Notes under the pieces: model-generated
Databases searched by the model: none
What the model saw: the letters and a program-made list of their open reading frames with translations, nothing else
What the model was told of the DNA's origin: nothing
Part shown: piece by piece, positions 41,959 through 50,816 of the stretch
Position numbering within the stretch: the first letter of the stretch is position 1
Layout: each line of letters opens with the position of its first letter
Program-made: the position numbers and the translations under genes
Origin: Glycomyces niveus
GTDB taxonomy: Bacteria; Actinomycetota; Actinomycetes; Mycobacteriales; Micromonosporaceae
Length of the DNA stretch: 64,000 bases
Assembly (NCBI RefSeq): GCF_017592475.1
Contig: NZ_JAGFNP010000002.1
Span: 1-64,000, forward strand
Reading direction: 5' to 3'

Positions 41959-43512
41959 ATGCCTCTGCACAAGTCGTACGACGCCGTGATCGTCGGTGGT
42001 GGTCACAATGGCCTCGTTGCTGCGTCCTACCTCGCCCGGGCGGGGAAGCGCGTCCTGGTTCTGGAGCGGCTGGGGCACACGGGAGGGGCGGCGATCTCCG
42101 CGCCCGCGTTCGCCGGGGTGGACGCGCGGCTGTCGCGGTACTCGTACCTGGTGAGCCTGCTGCCGCGCAAGATCGTCGAGGATCTGGACCTTCGGTTCGA
42201 GGTGCGCAAGCGCGCTGTCTCCTCGTACACGCCGACCGAGCGCGGGGGGCGCGATACCGGGCTCCTCGTCACGCGCGATGTCTTCCGCACTAGGGAGTCC
42301 TTCGCGCGCCTGACCGGGTCGGACCGGGAGTTCGAGGCCTGGCAGGACTTCTACGGGAAGGCCGCGCATGTCGCCGAGCGGGTGTTCCCGACCCTCACCG
42401 AGCCGCTGCCTACAGAGGACGAACTGCGCGAGCGCGTCGGCGACGATGCGATCTGGAGCATGTTCTTCCAGCGACCCCTCGGCGAGACCATCGAGCAGGC
42501 GTTTGCCGACGACCTCGTGCGCGGCGTCGTGCTCACCGACGGGCTCATCGGCACCTTCGCTTCTGCGTGGGACGCGGACCTGCGGCAGAACCGGTGCTTC
42601 CTGTACCACGTGATCGGCGGCGGCACCGGGGACTGGGACGTGCCGATCGGCGGGATGGGCGCCTTCACCGACGAGCTCGCCGCTACCGCCGAGGCCGCCG
42701 GGGCGGAGATCCGCACCGGCCATGAGGTCACGGCGCTCGCCACTGACGGCACCCGCGCGGAGGTGTCCTACACGGATGCGGACGGGAGCGGGACGGTCGA
42801 GGCCCGTAACGTGCTGGTGAACGCCTCGCCCGAGGCGCTGGCGGCACTGCTGGGCCGGGAGCGGCCCGAGCGGGCCGAAGGGTCGCAGCTCAAAGTGAAC
42901 ATGCTGCTCAAGCGGCTGCCGCGGCTGCGGGACACCGGGGTCGACCCGAGCGAGGCGTTCGCGGGGACCTTCCACGTGTCCGAGTCGTTCGAGCAGTTGG
43001 AGGCCGCGTACACCGAGGCGGCCTCCGGGCGGCTCCCGTCGCAGCCCCCGTCGGAGGTGTACTGCCACTCGCTCACCGATCCGTCGATCCTCGGCGACGA
43101 CCTGGTGCGCCAGGGGTACCAGACGCTCACGCTCTTTGGATTGCACACGCCCGCAAGGCTGTTCGACGGTTCGGGGGACGAGAGGGCGCGCTTGCTCGAG
43201 GCCACGGTCGCGCAGCTCGACCGCTACCTCGACGAGCCGCTGGCCGACTGCCTGGCCGTGGACGCCGAGGGGGCGCCGTGCATCGAGGCGAAGACCCCGC
43301 TCGACCTCGAGCGCGACCTGCGGCTGCCGGGCGGGAACATCTTCCACCGCGACCTGTCATGGCCGTTTCGCGGCGCAGCCGATGCGGGCCGGTGGGGCGT
43401 GGAGACCGAGCACGCAAACGTCTTCCTCTGCGGCGCGGGGGCGGTGCGCGGCGGCGGCGTGAGCGGGATCCCTGGGCACAACGCGGCCATGGCCGTACTC
43501 GAAGCCGGCTAG
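41959..43512 (+). CDS. FAD-dependent oxidoreductase, phytoene-desaturase/PYROXD2-like
   Basis: 517 aa. FAD-binding DAVIVGGGHNGLVAASYLARAGKRVLVLE at the N-terminus and a C-terminal GAGAVRGGGVSGIPGHNAA flavin-contact segment are characteristic of the carotenoid-desaturase-like amine oxidase clan. No signal peptide. ATG 41959 chosen on AGGA 6 nt upstream; ATG 41953 and TTG 41938 are also in frame. Substrate unknown; no carotenoid genes are nearby. Tail-to-tail with the FadR-type regulator, the two stop codons sharing CTAG at 43509-43512. Confidence 0.88.
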   Translation: MPLHKSYDAVIVGGGHNGLVAASYLARAGKRVLVLERLGHTGGAAISAPAFAGVDARLSRYSYLVSLLPRKIVEDLDLRFEVRKRAVSSYTPTERGGRDTGLLVTRDVFRTRESFARLTGSDREFEAWQDFYGKAAHVAERVFPTLTEPLPTEDELRERVGDDAIWSMFFQRPLGETIEQAFADDLVRGVVLTDGLIGTFASAWDADLRQNRCFLYHVIGGGTGDWDVPIGGMGAFTDELAATAEAAGAEIRTGHEVTALATDGTRAEVSYTDADGSGTVEARNVLVNASPEALAALLGRERPERAEGSQLKVNMLLKRLPRLRDTGVDPSEAFAGTFHVSESFEQLEAAYTEAASGRLPSQPPSEVYCHSLTDPSILGDDLVRQGYQTLTLFGLHTPARLFDGSGDERARLLEATVAQLDRYLDEPLADCLAVDAEGAPCIEAKTPLDLERDLRLPGGNIFHRDLSWPFRGAADAGRWGVETEHANVFLCGAGAVRGGGVSGIPGHNAAMAVLEAG

Positions 43513-44225
43513 GCGGGCTCGGGCGCCTCGTCCTCATCGGACGGCAGGAACGGCAGCGAGTCCTCGACGCCGAGCAGGTGGTTCGCCATGCGGATGCGGG
43601 CCGAGTCGGCATCGTGGTGGTAGAGCGCCCGCCAGATGGCGTGGTGCTCGCCGTGGGTGCGCCGGTCGATGCCCTCTTCGCGGAGGCTGCGCCACAGCCG
43701 CTCCCGGACCGTGCGGCTCGCGAAGGTCTCGATCATGCCGGTGAGCACGGGATTGCCCGTGTGGGCGGCGATGATGCGGTGGAACGCGATGTCGATCTCG
43801 ATGATCCGCTCGTGCGCCTCGGGGGTCTCGTCGAGGATGCGGCCGGCCTCGTTGAGCAGCGCCTCGGCCTCCGCAAGCGCCTCGTCGGTGATTCGGGTGG
43901 CGGCGAGCCGGGCCGCCTCGCATTCGAGGAGGCGGCGGATGGCGTGGATGTCGCGGGTCTGGCCCTCGCCTTGGAGGTCGACCACGAAGCCCATCGGCGA
44001 GAGCAGCTGGGAGACGCCGAGGTCGGTCACGTAGGTGCCGTCGCCCTGCCGCGAGTTGAGGATGCCGAGGATCGACAGGGCCCGGACGCCTTCGCGCAGC
44101 GAGCCGCGGGAGACGCCCAGGGCCTCGGCGAGGTCCTTCTCCACGGGCAGGCGCTGGCCGGGCTGGAGCTCGCCGTTGAGGATCATGTGTTTGATGCCGT
44201 TGACGACATCGTCCGTGCGGGACAT
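43509..44225 (-). CDS. FadR-subfamily GntR regulator
   Basis: 238 aa. Winged helix about 5-75 (VVNGIKHMILNGELQPGQRLPVEKDLAEALGVSRGSLREGVRALSILG) and FCD ligand domain with IAFHRIIAAHTGNP histidines. ATG 44225 has no ribosome site, but GATACT lies 7 nt upstream with TTGCGG 17 nt before it, consistent with a leaderless mRNA. Palindromes of the CATCnGATG type, fitting this subfamily, occur before the neighbouring lipoprotein gene, which it probably controls with the alpha-galactosidase locus. Confidence 0.9.
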   Translation of the reverse strand: MSRTDDVVNGIKHMILNGELQPGQRLPVEKDLAEALGVSRGSLREGVRALSILGILNSRQGDGTYVTDLGVSQLLSPMGFVVDLQGEGQTRDIHAIRRLLECEAARLAATRITDEALAEAEALLNEAGRILDETPEAHERIIEIDIAFHRIIAAHTGNPVLTGMIETFASRTVRERLWRSLREEGIDRRTHGEHHAIWRALYHHDADSARIRMANHLLGVEDSLPFLPSDEDEAPEPA

Positions 44226-44313
44226 GGGTGCAAGTATCGCCGAGTCGCCTGCGAACCGCAAGAATCATCGAACCATTCCCGCCACAGCAGCGCTGCTCGC
44301 AGTGGTATGCAAA

Positions 44314-44373
44314 GGGGGCCTTCCGGTCCCGGTCCGGCAGTGTGCACCTGCCGGTCCGGGGCGGAAGGCCCCC
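44314..44373 (-). terminator. Terminator after the orphan solute-binding protein gene
   Basis: Long hairpin: outer arms GGGGGCCTTCCG (44314-44325) and CGGAAGGCCCCC (44362-44373), inner arms CCGGCAG / CTGCCGG around TGTGCAC. On the minus strand it is followed by TTT. It separates the lipoprotein gene from the GntR gene. Confidence 0.75.
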
Positions 44374-44462
44374 GGCCGCGCGCAGTACGACGGCGAATCG
44401 ACCCCCCGACCCTCACATCGCGCTCGCGGCCGTCCCGGGCCGGCGATGCGGCCCGGAGCCGG

Positions 44463-46157
44463 TCACTTCTCGTTGAGGCTCTTGTAGATGTCGGTGTAGA
44501 AGGTGCGGGCCTCTTCGCCGCCGTTAGCCATGAAGGTCTCGACGATGTCGGGGATCGAGGAGAGTTCGGCGCGGCCGTAGGCGATGTCGTTCTGCTGGTC
44601 GCTGAGGGTCTGCGCGGCGGACTTCGCGGCGGCCGGGGCCTCGACGCGGACGCCTTCGAAGAGGCTCGGGACGATGTACTGCTGGGCCGCGGCGTTCCAC
44701 TCGAAGTGCTTCTGGACCACTTCGGGGTCGCCGGTGAGGAACCGCTGCACCTTGCCGGAGAACATCTTGAGGTTGACGGGAGCCTGGACGATCTTGGCGC
44801 CGTGCTCGGTGTGGACGGGGGTGCCGGTGGCGTCGTAGTCGAAGTCGACGCCTTCGACGCCGTATTCCATGAGTTCGAACTCCTTGGTGCCGAACGGCGC
44901 GGAGCACCAGTTCGCCACGTCCAGGATCTCCTCGACCTGCTCCTTGGAGAGGTCCTTGTTGAGGAAGGTCCAGCCGTCGACGGAGGCGTTGACCGACACG
45001 ACCGGGGTGCGGCCCTTCGCGCCGAGCGGCGGGAGCGGCGCGACCGTACCCTGGGCGCCGCCGGTCTTGATGAGGTTCGTGTACTCGTACCAGCGGACGA
45101 GGTTGACCTGGGCGAACAGGGCCTTGCCGGCCGCGTGGAGGGCGTTGCCGTCCAAGGTCCCGGTGGGGGCGTCGGGGTGGATGAGCTTCTCGTCCCACAG
45201 GGTGCGGCGGAACTCCATGAGTTCGGTGAACTCGGGCCGCTCGGAATCGTGGACGAGCCTGCCCTGCTCCTCGTCCCAGGACCAGCCGTCGTAGCCGACG
45301 AGGCCGAACTGCTGCGGCAGGATCCAGTCGATCCCCGGGAAGGCCCACTTGCCGTTCGCGTCGTCCGACCAGGCGCGGGCGGCGTCCAGGAGCTCTTCGA
45401 CGGTGGTCGGCATGGCGAGGCCGGCCTCTTCGAGGAGGTCGGTGCGGGCGAGGATGCCGTTGCCGATGCCGCCGTTGAAGGTGGAGGGGATGCCGTAGAT
45501 GCGGGCGGTCTCGGGGTCGCTCGGGTCCTTCGACCACACCGACTGCGCCCACGAGGTGGTCGGTAGGCCGGCGAGGAGCGGCCAGCGCTCGGAGATGTCG
45601 CCCTTGACGATGTCGGTGAGGTCGTAGAAGGAGTTGACGACAGTCTCGGGGAAGTTGGAGTGGGAGCCGAGCATCCAGCTGAACAGGAGGATGCCGTCGC
45701 CGTACTCGTTGGCGTTGAGCCACTGCACGGAGGTGTCGGCGTAAGTGTTGCCGTCGGCTTGGCGCAGGTTGATGTTGGTGCCGCCCCACCCGTCGCGCAG
45801 CGCCGCGAAGTAGGGGTCGTCGTTCGAGGGGGCCTCGCCCCAGAACGGGACGGTGATCTCGTAGCTGCCGCTGCCCGAGGCGACCTCGGTGACGCCTTCG
45901 ACCGGTTCGGGGTAGGAGGTGAACGCGGACGGGTGGTGCGGCGGTTCGCCCACCAGGTCGGGCTCGGCCGGGAGGGGCCATTCCTTGTACTCGGGCAGGA
46001 AGTCGAAGCCCTCGGTCTTCTGGGTGGAGCCTTCGCCGGTCTTGAGGTCGGAGCAGGCGGCGGCGAAGGGGAGCCCTGCCGCGCCGACCGCACCGAGCCC
46101 GGCGGCCTTGAACAGCGAGCGGCGGCGCATCGAGGATGCGGAAGAGGAGTCGGGCAC
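44463..46157 (-). CDS. Orphan Lpl-type solute-binding lipoprotein
   Basis: 564 aa from GTG 46157 (GAAAGG 8 nt upstream). Signal with MRRRSLFKAAGLGAVGAAG, a twin-arginine-like motif, and lipobox FAAAC. Sequence type is the large LplA/YtcQ class (DGWGGTNINLRQADGNTYADTS, GIPSTFNGGIGNGILARTDLLEEAG). No permease genes accompany it, so it must share permeases encoded elsewhere or lies in a broken-up locus. It lies downstream of the GH36 gene, so an alpha-galactoside ligand is possible. Confidence 0.9.
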   Translation of the reverse strand: MPDSSSASSMRRRSLFKAAGLGAVGAAGLPFAAACSDLKTGEGSTQKTEGFDFLPEYKEWPLPAEPDLVGEPPHHPSAFTSYPEPVEGVTEVASGSGSYEITVPFWGEAPSNDDPYFAALRDGWGGTNINLRQADGNTYADTSVQWLNANEYGDGILLFSWMLGSHSNFPETVVNSFYDLTDIVKGDISERWPLLAGLPTTSWAQSVWSKDPSDPETARIYGIPSTFNGGIGNGILARTDLLEEAGLAMPTTVEELLDAARAWSDDANGKWAFPGIDWILPQQFGLVGYDGWSWDEEQGRLVHDSERPEFTELMEFRRTLWDEKLIHPDAPTGTLDGNALHAAGKALFAQVNLVRWYEYTNLIKTGGAQGTVAPLPPLGAKGRTPVVSVNASVDGWTFLNKDLSKEQVEEILDVANWCSAPFGTKEFELMEYGVEGVDFDYDATGTPVHTEHGAKIVQAPVNLKMFSGKVQRFLTGDPEVVQKHFEWNAAAQQYIVPSLFEGVRVEAPAAAKSAAQTLSDQQNDIAYGRAELSSIPDIVETFMANGGEEARTFYTDIYKSLNEK

Positions 46158-46283
46158 GTCATCGGCCTTTCAAGTCGTGCTGCCGCGAGGGAGGGGTGGG
46201 CAGCGAGGGATCTCTAAATTTGGATATGCCTGCAAACAAACGTAGGCGAGGCCGGGCCGCGCATGCAACCCCTGAGACGCGAA

Positions 46284-46382
46284 ACATCAGATGTATCGTG
46301 ATCGATGCCGAGTTGTGACACCTACAAGACTGATGAAACGCCACAAAACATATATCGAGTCGACTGATACATCTGATGCATC
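46284..46382. promoter_or_regulatory. Operators of the orphan lipoprotein gene (CATCnGATG type)
   Basis: ACATCAGATGT (46284-46294), a perfect odd palindrome, and GATACATCTGATGCATC (46366-46382), palindromic except one pair. The 13-mer CATCAGATGTATC at the first site recurs inverted at the second; centres are 85 bp apart. Both lie in the 226-nt region before the lipoprotein start. I did not find a convincing -35/-10 pair here. Confidence 0.65.
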
Positions 46383-46383
46383 G

Positions 46384-48450
46384 TCACCTCACGGTGAAGA
46401 TCCGGGCCGCCGGACCCGCTGGCACCTCGAGCACCGGCACGCCCCCGCCGCCGCGGATCGCCCACTGCGGCAACGCGATCGGATACGCCTGCTCCACGGT
46501 CCGGCCGCGCAGCCCCGGCAGCGCGACCTCTGCCGCGGCGCCCCGCGACCACACCGCCAGCAGCGACCGCGAGCCCGCGTCGAGCTGGAGCGCCACGACC
46601 TCGTCGTCCCACCCCGGCAGCCCGAGCGGCCACACCGGCGTCGAAGCCGCGATCAGGTGCCGCCAGTCCTTGTGCAGCGCCACGGCTTCACGCACGAGCG
46701 AGGACTGCTCCACGCTCAAATCGCCCAGGAACCCCGACAGGTACAGCCGCCCGATCACGCCCGCCGTCATCGCGAACGCCGTCTCCTCGACGCTCATCGA
46801 CGCGGCCGGATACGCCCAGTTCCCCGCCTGCTCGGGCACCACGCTCGCCGGCGCGGCCGCCGCGATCGGCGCGTACAGCCGGAAGTCCTGCTGATCGCTC
46901 GTCGACTGCAGGTGCGCGACCGAGAGCACGTGGTAGTCCATGCGCATCGCGCCCGAACCGCAGTTCTCGAACAGCACGTGCGGATGCCGCTCCTGCGCCG
47001 CCCGCAGCCAGTCCCGGAACGCCCGAGTGTGCCCCAGCAGCCCCGCACCGGCGCCCGCGGCGTCCACGTCGGTGCCGACCCCGGAGTTCGTGTTGTAGTC
47101 GAGCTTGAAGAACGCGAGCCCGAACTCGTCGACCAGCCGGTCCACCGTCTCGTCCAGATGCGCCCGCGCCGCCGGATGCCGCAGGTCGAGCTGGAAGTGC
47201 CCGGCCTCCTCGACCCGCTCCCCGAAGCGCCGGAAGAACGCCTCCTCGGGAAGCTTCCCCGCCAGCGGCGAATCGACGCCCACCGCCTCCGGCTCGAGCC
47301 ACAGTCCCGGCCGCATCCCCTTGTCGCGGATAGCGTCGACAACCGCGAGCAGCCCGCCCGCGAACCGGCCCTGCGCCTCGCGCCATTCGCCCGCGCCCGT
47401 CCACCAGTTGCCCTCCATCTCCGCGAACCAGCCCGCGTCGATGCAGAAGTACTCCGCGCCCGCTGCCGCCGCCGACTCGATGAGCGGCAGCAGCCGCTCC
47501 GTCGTCGGCCAGCCCATGAGCGTGTTCATGAAGTCGTTGTAGACCACCGGCAGCCGGGCGTCGACCGGCCGCAGCTCCCGGATCGCGCGCCGGTACCCCG
47601 TGAGCGCCCCGAACGCCGCGTCCCGCCCGCCGTCCGCGATGCACAGGCCCGCCGGCACGCTCGTGAATGTCTCGCCCGGTGCCAGCCGCACCGCGAACTG
47701 GTGGAACATGTCCGTGGGGCCGTTCACCCCCACGGTGACCGTCGCACCGGTCTGCGCGACCTCCCAGTGCCAGCCCGCGCTCGTCTCGACCTGCCACGCC
47801 AGCGACGGCCCCGAGTGGTTCACCAGCACTCCGGTCGGCAGCACCGAGCCGCTGGACCAGCTCCCGTGGCTCGTCAGCGCGAACCGACCGCGCGAGTACT
47901 GGCCGTGGAACGGCACGTTCACGTCGGGCAGCAGCTCCGCGAGCGGCCGCTGCCGCCAGCGCCCCTCAGCGAGCCATTCGCTCTCGCCCCACAGGAGCTC
48001 GTGCTCGCCTTCGGGAACGGCCACGACCAGCGAGCTCACCGAGAGCAACACCATCTCGCGCTCGGACCCGTTGCGCACGGTGTGCCGCAGCTGCAGTCCC
48101 GGCCCGGCGGCGCGGAACGCGCTGGTGACCTCGAGGCCGGTCAGCGGATCGCGCTGGCGGACGCGCAGCTCCTCGTCTTCCGCTTCGTGGTCGACGTACC
48201 GGAGGCGCTGGCCCGTCCCAGAGTGCAGGAGGCTCTGGTTGTTTCGGGCGCGGTGCTCGCCGGGGGTGATGACGTCGACGATCGCCCAGGGCGCGACCGC
48301 CGAGGGCGCGTCGGCCCCGGTCGCCAAGCACACGAGCCGCACCGGCCGGTCATCGGCGCGGTCGAACCCCAGGTGCAGTCCGGGGAGGGTCCACTCGAAG
48401 TCCGGCTCGACGTCGGGCCGGGGGTCGGTCGCTGCCAAAGAACGCTCCAC
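46384..48450 (-). CDS. GH36 alpha-galactosidase, cytoplasmic
   Basis: Releases terminal alpha-galactose from imported oligosaccharides (raffinose or galactomannan type), 688 aa, no signal. N-terminal beta-supersandwich about 1-290, TIM barrel about 300-620 with VYNDFMNTLMGWPTTERLL, nucleophile D451 (FFKLDYN), CGSGAMRMDY and acid/base D519 (STSDQQD), and a C-terminal beta domain. GTG 48450 as drawn lacks a ribosome site; TTG 48438 with GGAG upstream is an alternative start. Confidence 0.9.
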   Translation of the reverse strand: MERSLAATDPRPDVEPDFEWTLPGLHLGFDRADDRPVRLVCLATGADAPSAVAPWAIVDVITPGEHRARNNQSLLHSGTGQRLRYVDHEAEDEELRVRQRDPLTGLEVTSAFRAAGPGLQLRHTVRNGSEREMVLLSVSSLVVAVPEGEHELLWGESEWLAEGRWRQRPLAELLPDVNVPFHGQYSRGRFALTSHGSWSSGSVLPTGVLVNHSGPSLAWQVETSAGWHWEVAQTGATVTVGVNGPTDMFHQFAVRLAPGETFTSVPAGLCIADGGRDAAFGALTGYRRAIRELRPVDARLPVVYNDFMNTLMGWPTTERLLPLIESAAAAGAEYFCIDAGWFAEMEGNWWTGAGEWREAQGRFAGGLLAVVDAIRDKGMRPGLWLEPEAVGVDSPLAGKLPEEAFFRRFGERVEEAGHFQLDLRHPAARAHLDETVDRLVDEFGLAFFKLDYNTNSGVGTDVDAAGAGAGLLGHTRAFRDWLRAAQERHPHVLFENCGSGAMRMDYHVLSVAHLQSTSDQQDFRLYAPIAAAAPASVVPEQAGNWAYPAASMSVEETAFAMTAGVIGRLYLSGFLGDLSVEQSSLVREAVALHKDWRHLIAASTPVWPLGLPGWDDEVVALQLDAGSRSLLAVWSRGAAAEVALPGLRGRTVEQAYPIALPQWAIRGGGGVPVLEVPAGPAARIFTVR

Positions 48451-48832
48451 TATGGATCAGAGGTCGCAGGGTGTCATCGAATCAAGCTAGTCGCGGCCGC
48501 GGGGGGAGCGCAAGGGCCGGTACTGGAATACCCCGATGAATCGCTCCCATCCGGTTCTCGCGAAACCGGGCATTTCATGCTAAACAGCCTCTCTTCCGGG
48601 GTTGGGCGGCGAATAAGTCGGATCTATTTGCCAGTCGACCGGCAAGGTCACGGTTCCGGAAATTTTAGTTTCATCGGCCGTCCAAACATTGACACGGCCA
48701 GCGAGGTATTGCAGTCTTTCCATATCTCGCCCCACGGCATCCCGTCTGGAGCCGAGTCGGCACCCACCCATCCCGCACCTCCCCGCGGCTGCGTCGCGGA
48801 CCGTCCCAGGTGCACTGAAAGGGGAAACTCCT
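48451..48832 (+). promoter_or_regulatory. Intergenic region between GH36 and GH5 genes
   Basis: 382 nt without a gene. A TTGACA lies at 48689-48694, but the matching -10 is unclear. CCGGAAATTTTAG near 48656 is a degenerate member of the GAAA-TTTC class. A GGGAGCGC half-site near 48502 is reminiscent of CebR boxes but is not palindromic. GAAAGGGG before the start codon is a good ribosome site. Confidence 0.4.
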
Positions 48833-50533
48833 TTGATACGCAAGGCAATGAGGATGCTCCTGGCGGCCCCTCTCGCCCTCACGCTGCTGGCGGTCCCCGC
48901 CGCGACCCAGGCGCAGGACCCCGAGCCGCAGACCGCCGAGGAGATCGTCGCGGCCATGCAGCCCGGCTGGAACCTCGGCAACTCCTTCGACTCCATGTGC
49001 TGCGGCGACGAGAACGCCGACGAGACCACCTGGGGCAACCCGCGTCCGGACGCGAACTTCTTCAAGTCCATCCACGCCGAGGGCTTCAACTCGATCCGCC
49101 TGCCCGTCAGCTGGAACACCCACACCGGACCCGCACCCGACTACGAGATCGACCCGAAGGTCATGGACCGCGTCCAAGCGGTCGTCGACATGGCGCTCGC
49201 CGAGGGCCTCTACGTCATGATCAACACGCACCACGACTCGTGGCAGTACCTCAACAAGTTCTCCGACCCCGCCCAGCACGACGCGGTCCTGGCCCAGTTC
49301 GACGCGACCTGGGTCCAGATCTCGGAGACCTTCAAGGACTACCCGCAGGAGCTGGTGTTCGAGGCCATGAACGAGGTCGGCTGGAACGATGTCAGCACAG
49401 AGGAGAATCACGCCCTCATGGCCGAGCTGAACACCTCGTTCCATGAGATCGTCCGGAACTCCGGCGGCGACAACGACGATCGCCTCCTGGTCTTGGAGAC
49501 GGTCCACACCAACGCCGCGCAGGAGCACCTCGACGCACTCGCCGCCGAGATCGAGGCGCTGGACGACCCGATGCTGGCCGCGACCACGCACCAATACGGC
49601 TACTGGCCCTTCAGCGTCAACATCGCCGGCGGCACCAAGTACACCGAGGAGTACCAGGCGATTCTGGAGGGCGACTTCCAGCGCCAGGTCGACACGTTCG
49701 TCTCCAAGGGAATCCCCGTCATCATCGGCGAGTACGGCCTGCTCGACAACTACCAGCGCAAGGTCGAGCGCGGCGAGGCCCTGAAGTTCTTCGAGCACTT
49801 CACCTACCTCGCCCGCACCAGCGGCATCACCACGATGCTGTGGGACAACGGCACCCTCTACGACCGCTTCACCCACCGGTGGCGCGACCAGGAGGAGTAC
49901 GAGTACACCGCCAGCGGCTGGACCACCCGCTCGGGCACGGCCTCGTCGGACCTCGTGTTCGTCGACTCCACCGACAAGGTCACCGACAAGTCCGTGACCC
50001 TCAACTACAACGGCCTGGACTTCTCGGGCCTGTACTTCGGCAACACGAAGCTGAAGGAGGGCAAGGACTACACCCTCGAGGGCGACACCCTCACCGTCAA
50101 GGCGAAGGTCCTCAGCCGCATCCTGGGCGACCGCGCGCCGGGCACCAAGGCGCAGCTCGAGGTCCGCTTCTCCGCGGGCATGCCGTGGAAGCTGAACGTC
50201 ATCAGCTACGAGAACCCTGTGCAGGAGGACGCGACCGGCACCGCCGAGTCGCTGTTCATCCCGACGCAGTTCAACGGCGACCAGCTGGCCACCATGGAGG
50301 CCGTCTATGCCGACGGCACCGGCGCCGGGCCCCATGACTGGACCACCTACAAGGGGTTCTGGGACCACTTCCGGCCGGACTACAAGAACGACACGATCCA
50401 GCTGACCAAGGACATGCTGGCCGAGATCGACGAGGGCGCGCCCGTGACCTTGACGTTCTACTTCTGGAGCGGCGCGGTCATGGAGTACACCGTGACCAAG
50501 AACGGTGACGTCGTCACCGGCACCGTCGCCTAA
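48833..50533 (+). CDS. Secreted GH5 (GH5_4-type) endoglucanase with X2/Ig-like and CBM46-like modules
   Basis: Exported cellulase or xyloglucanase, 566 aa from TTG 48833 (AGGGG about 9 nt upstream). Signal peptide 1-28 (MLLAAPLALTLLAVPAATQAQ). GH5 barrel about 30-365 with GWNLGNSFD, INTHHD, acid/base E181 (FEAMNEV) and nucleophile E300 (IIGEYG). CBM_X2/Ig-like module about 375-460 (LKEGKDYTLEGDTLTVKA) and a C-terminal CBM46-like module about 463-566 (VTLTFYFWSGAVMEYTVTKNG). The order matches known GH5_4-Ig-CBM46 enzymes. Strong terminator follows. Confidence 0.92.
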   Translation: MIRKAMRMLLAAPLALTLLAVPAATQAQDPEPQTAEEIVAAMQPGWNLGNSFDSMCCGDENADETTWGNPRPDANFFKSIHAEGFNSIRLPVSWNTHTGPAPDYEIDPKVMDRVQAVVDMALAEGLYVMINTHHDSWQYLNKFSDPAQHDAVLAQFDATWVQISETFKDYPQELVFEAMNEVGWNDVSTEENHALMAELNTSFHEIVRNSGGDNDDRLLVLETVHTNAAQEHLDALAAEIEALDDPMLAATTHQYGYWPFSVNIAGGTKYTEEYQAILEGDFQRQVDTFVSKGIPVIIGEYGLLDNYQRKVERGEALKFFEHFTYLARTSGITTMLWDNGTLYDRFTHRWRDQEEYEYTASGWTTRSGTASSDLVFVDSTDKVTDKSVTLNYNGLDFSGLYFGNTKLKEGKDYTLEGDTLTVKAKVLSRILGDRAPGTKAQLEVRFSAGMPWKLNVISYENPVQEDATGTAESLFIPTQFNGDQLATMEAVYADGTGAGPHDWTTYKGFWDHFRPDYKNDTIQLTKDMLAEIDEGAPVTLTFYFWSGAVMEYTVTKNGDVVTGTVA

Positions 50534-50549
50534 CCGCATACGGACGACC

Positions 50550-50575
50550 AGGGGCGGCGCACTCGCGCCGCCCCT
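50550..50575 (+). terminator. Intrinsic terminator after the GH5 gene
   Basis: Perfect 11-bp stem AGGGGCGGCGC / GCGCCGCCCCT (50550-50560, 50565-50575) with loop ACTC, 17 nt after the stop codon. Confidence 0.75.
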
Positions 50576-50611
50576 GCCCGCCTTCGCCTTACGGGTCTCC
50601 ACCTTCACGTC

Positions 50612-50640
50612 TTGACCCGATATCGAACGATATCTATAGT
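50612..50640 (+). promoter_or_regulatory. Strong promoter with an operator filling its spacer
   Basis: TTGACC (50612-50617), 17-nt spacer, TATAGT (50635-50640). The spacer contains GATATCGAACGATATC (50619-50634): 7-bp inverted arms around AA. A repressor bound here would exclude RNA polymerase. A second inverted repeat TTTCGGAG-ACCG-CTCCGAAA lies downstream at about 50653-50672. Confidence 0.75.
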
Positions 50641-50700
50641 TTGGAACCGTTGGTTTCGGAGACCGCTCCGAAAACTGCGAACGAAGGAGAGACGACGCCT

Positions 50701-50805
50701 ATGCGCCGCAACCGAATCGCCTCCACGCCCGAACGGAGTACCGGCCCCCGGCATGCCGCTGCTCCCCGTCCGCACCGACTCGGCCTCCCGGCCGCGACCC
50801 GCTGA
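50701..50805 (+). CDS. Possible 34-residue leader peptide upstream of the alpha/beta hydrolase
   Basis: ATG 50701 is preceded by a very good ribosome site (GAAGGAG, 10 nt). The peptide is Arg/Pro-rich (MRRNRIASTPERSTGPRHAA...) and ends 11 nt before the hydrolase ATG; its stop codon is part of the TGAGGAG ribosome site of the hydrolase. Could be a translated leader coupling translation, or a chance frame. Confidence 0.4.
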   Translation: MRRNRIASTPERSTGPRHAAAPRPHRLGLPAATR

Positions 50806-50816
50806 GGAGCGACGAC

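Noticed and set aside
48490-48530. CebR box (TGGGAGCGCTCCCA) before the GH5 cellulase
   Set aside because: Only a GGGAGCGC half is present with no second arm.
46291-49446. A 1051-codon plus-strand open frame antisense to GH36 and out of frame with GH5
   Set aside because: The composition (His/Arg/Pro/Ala runs) has no domain signal, and two well-supported enzymes occupy the same DNA.
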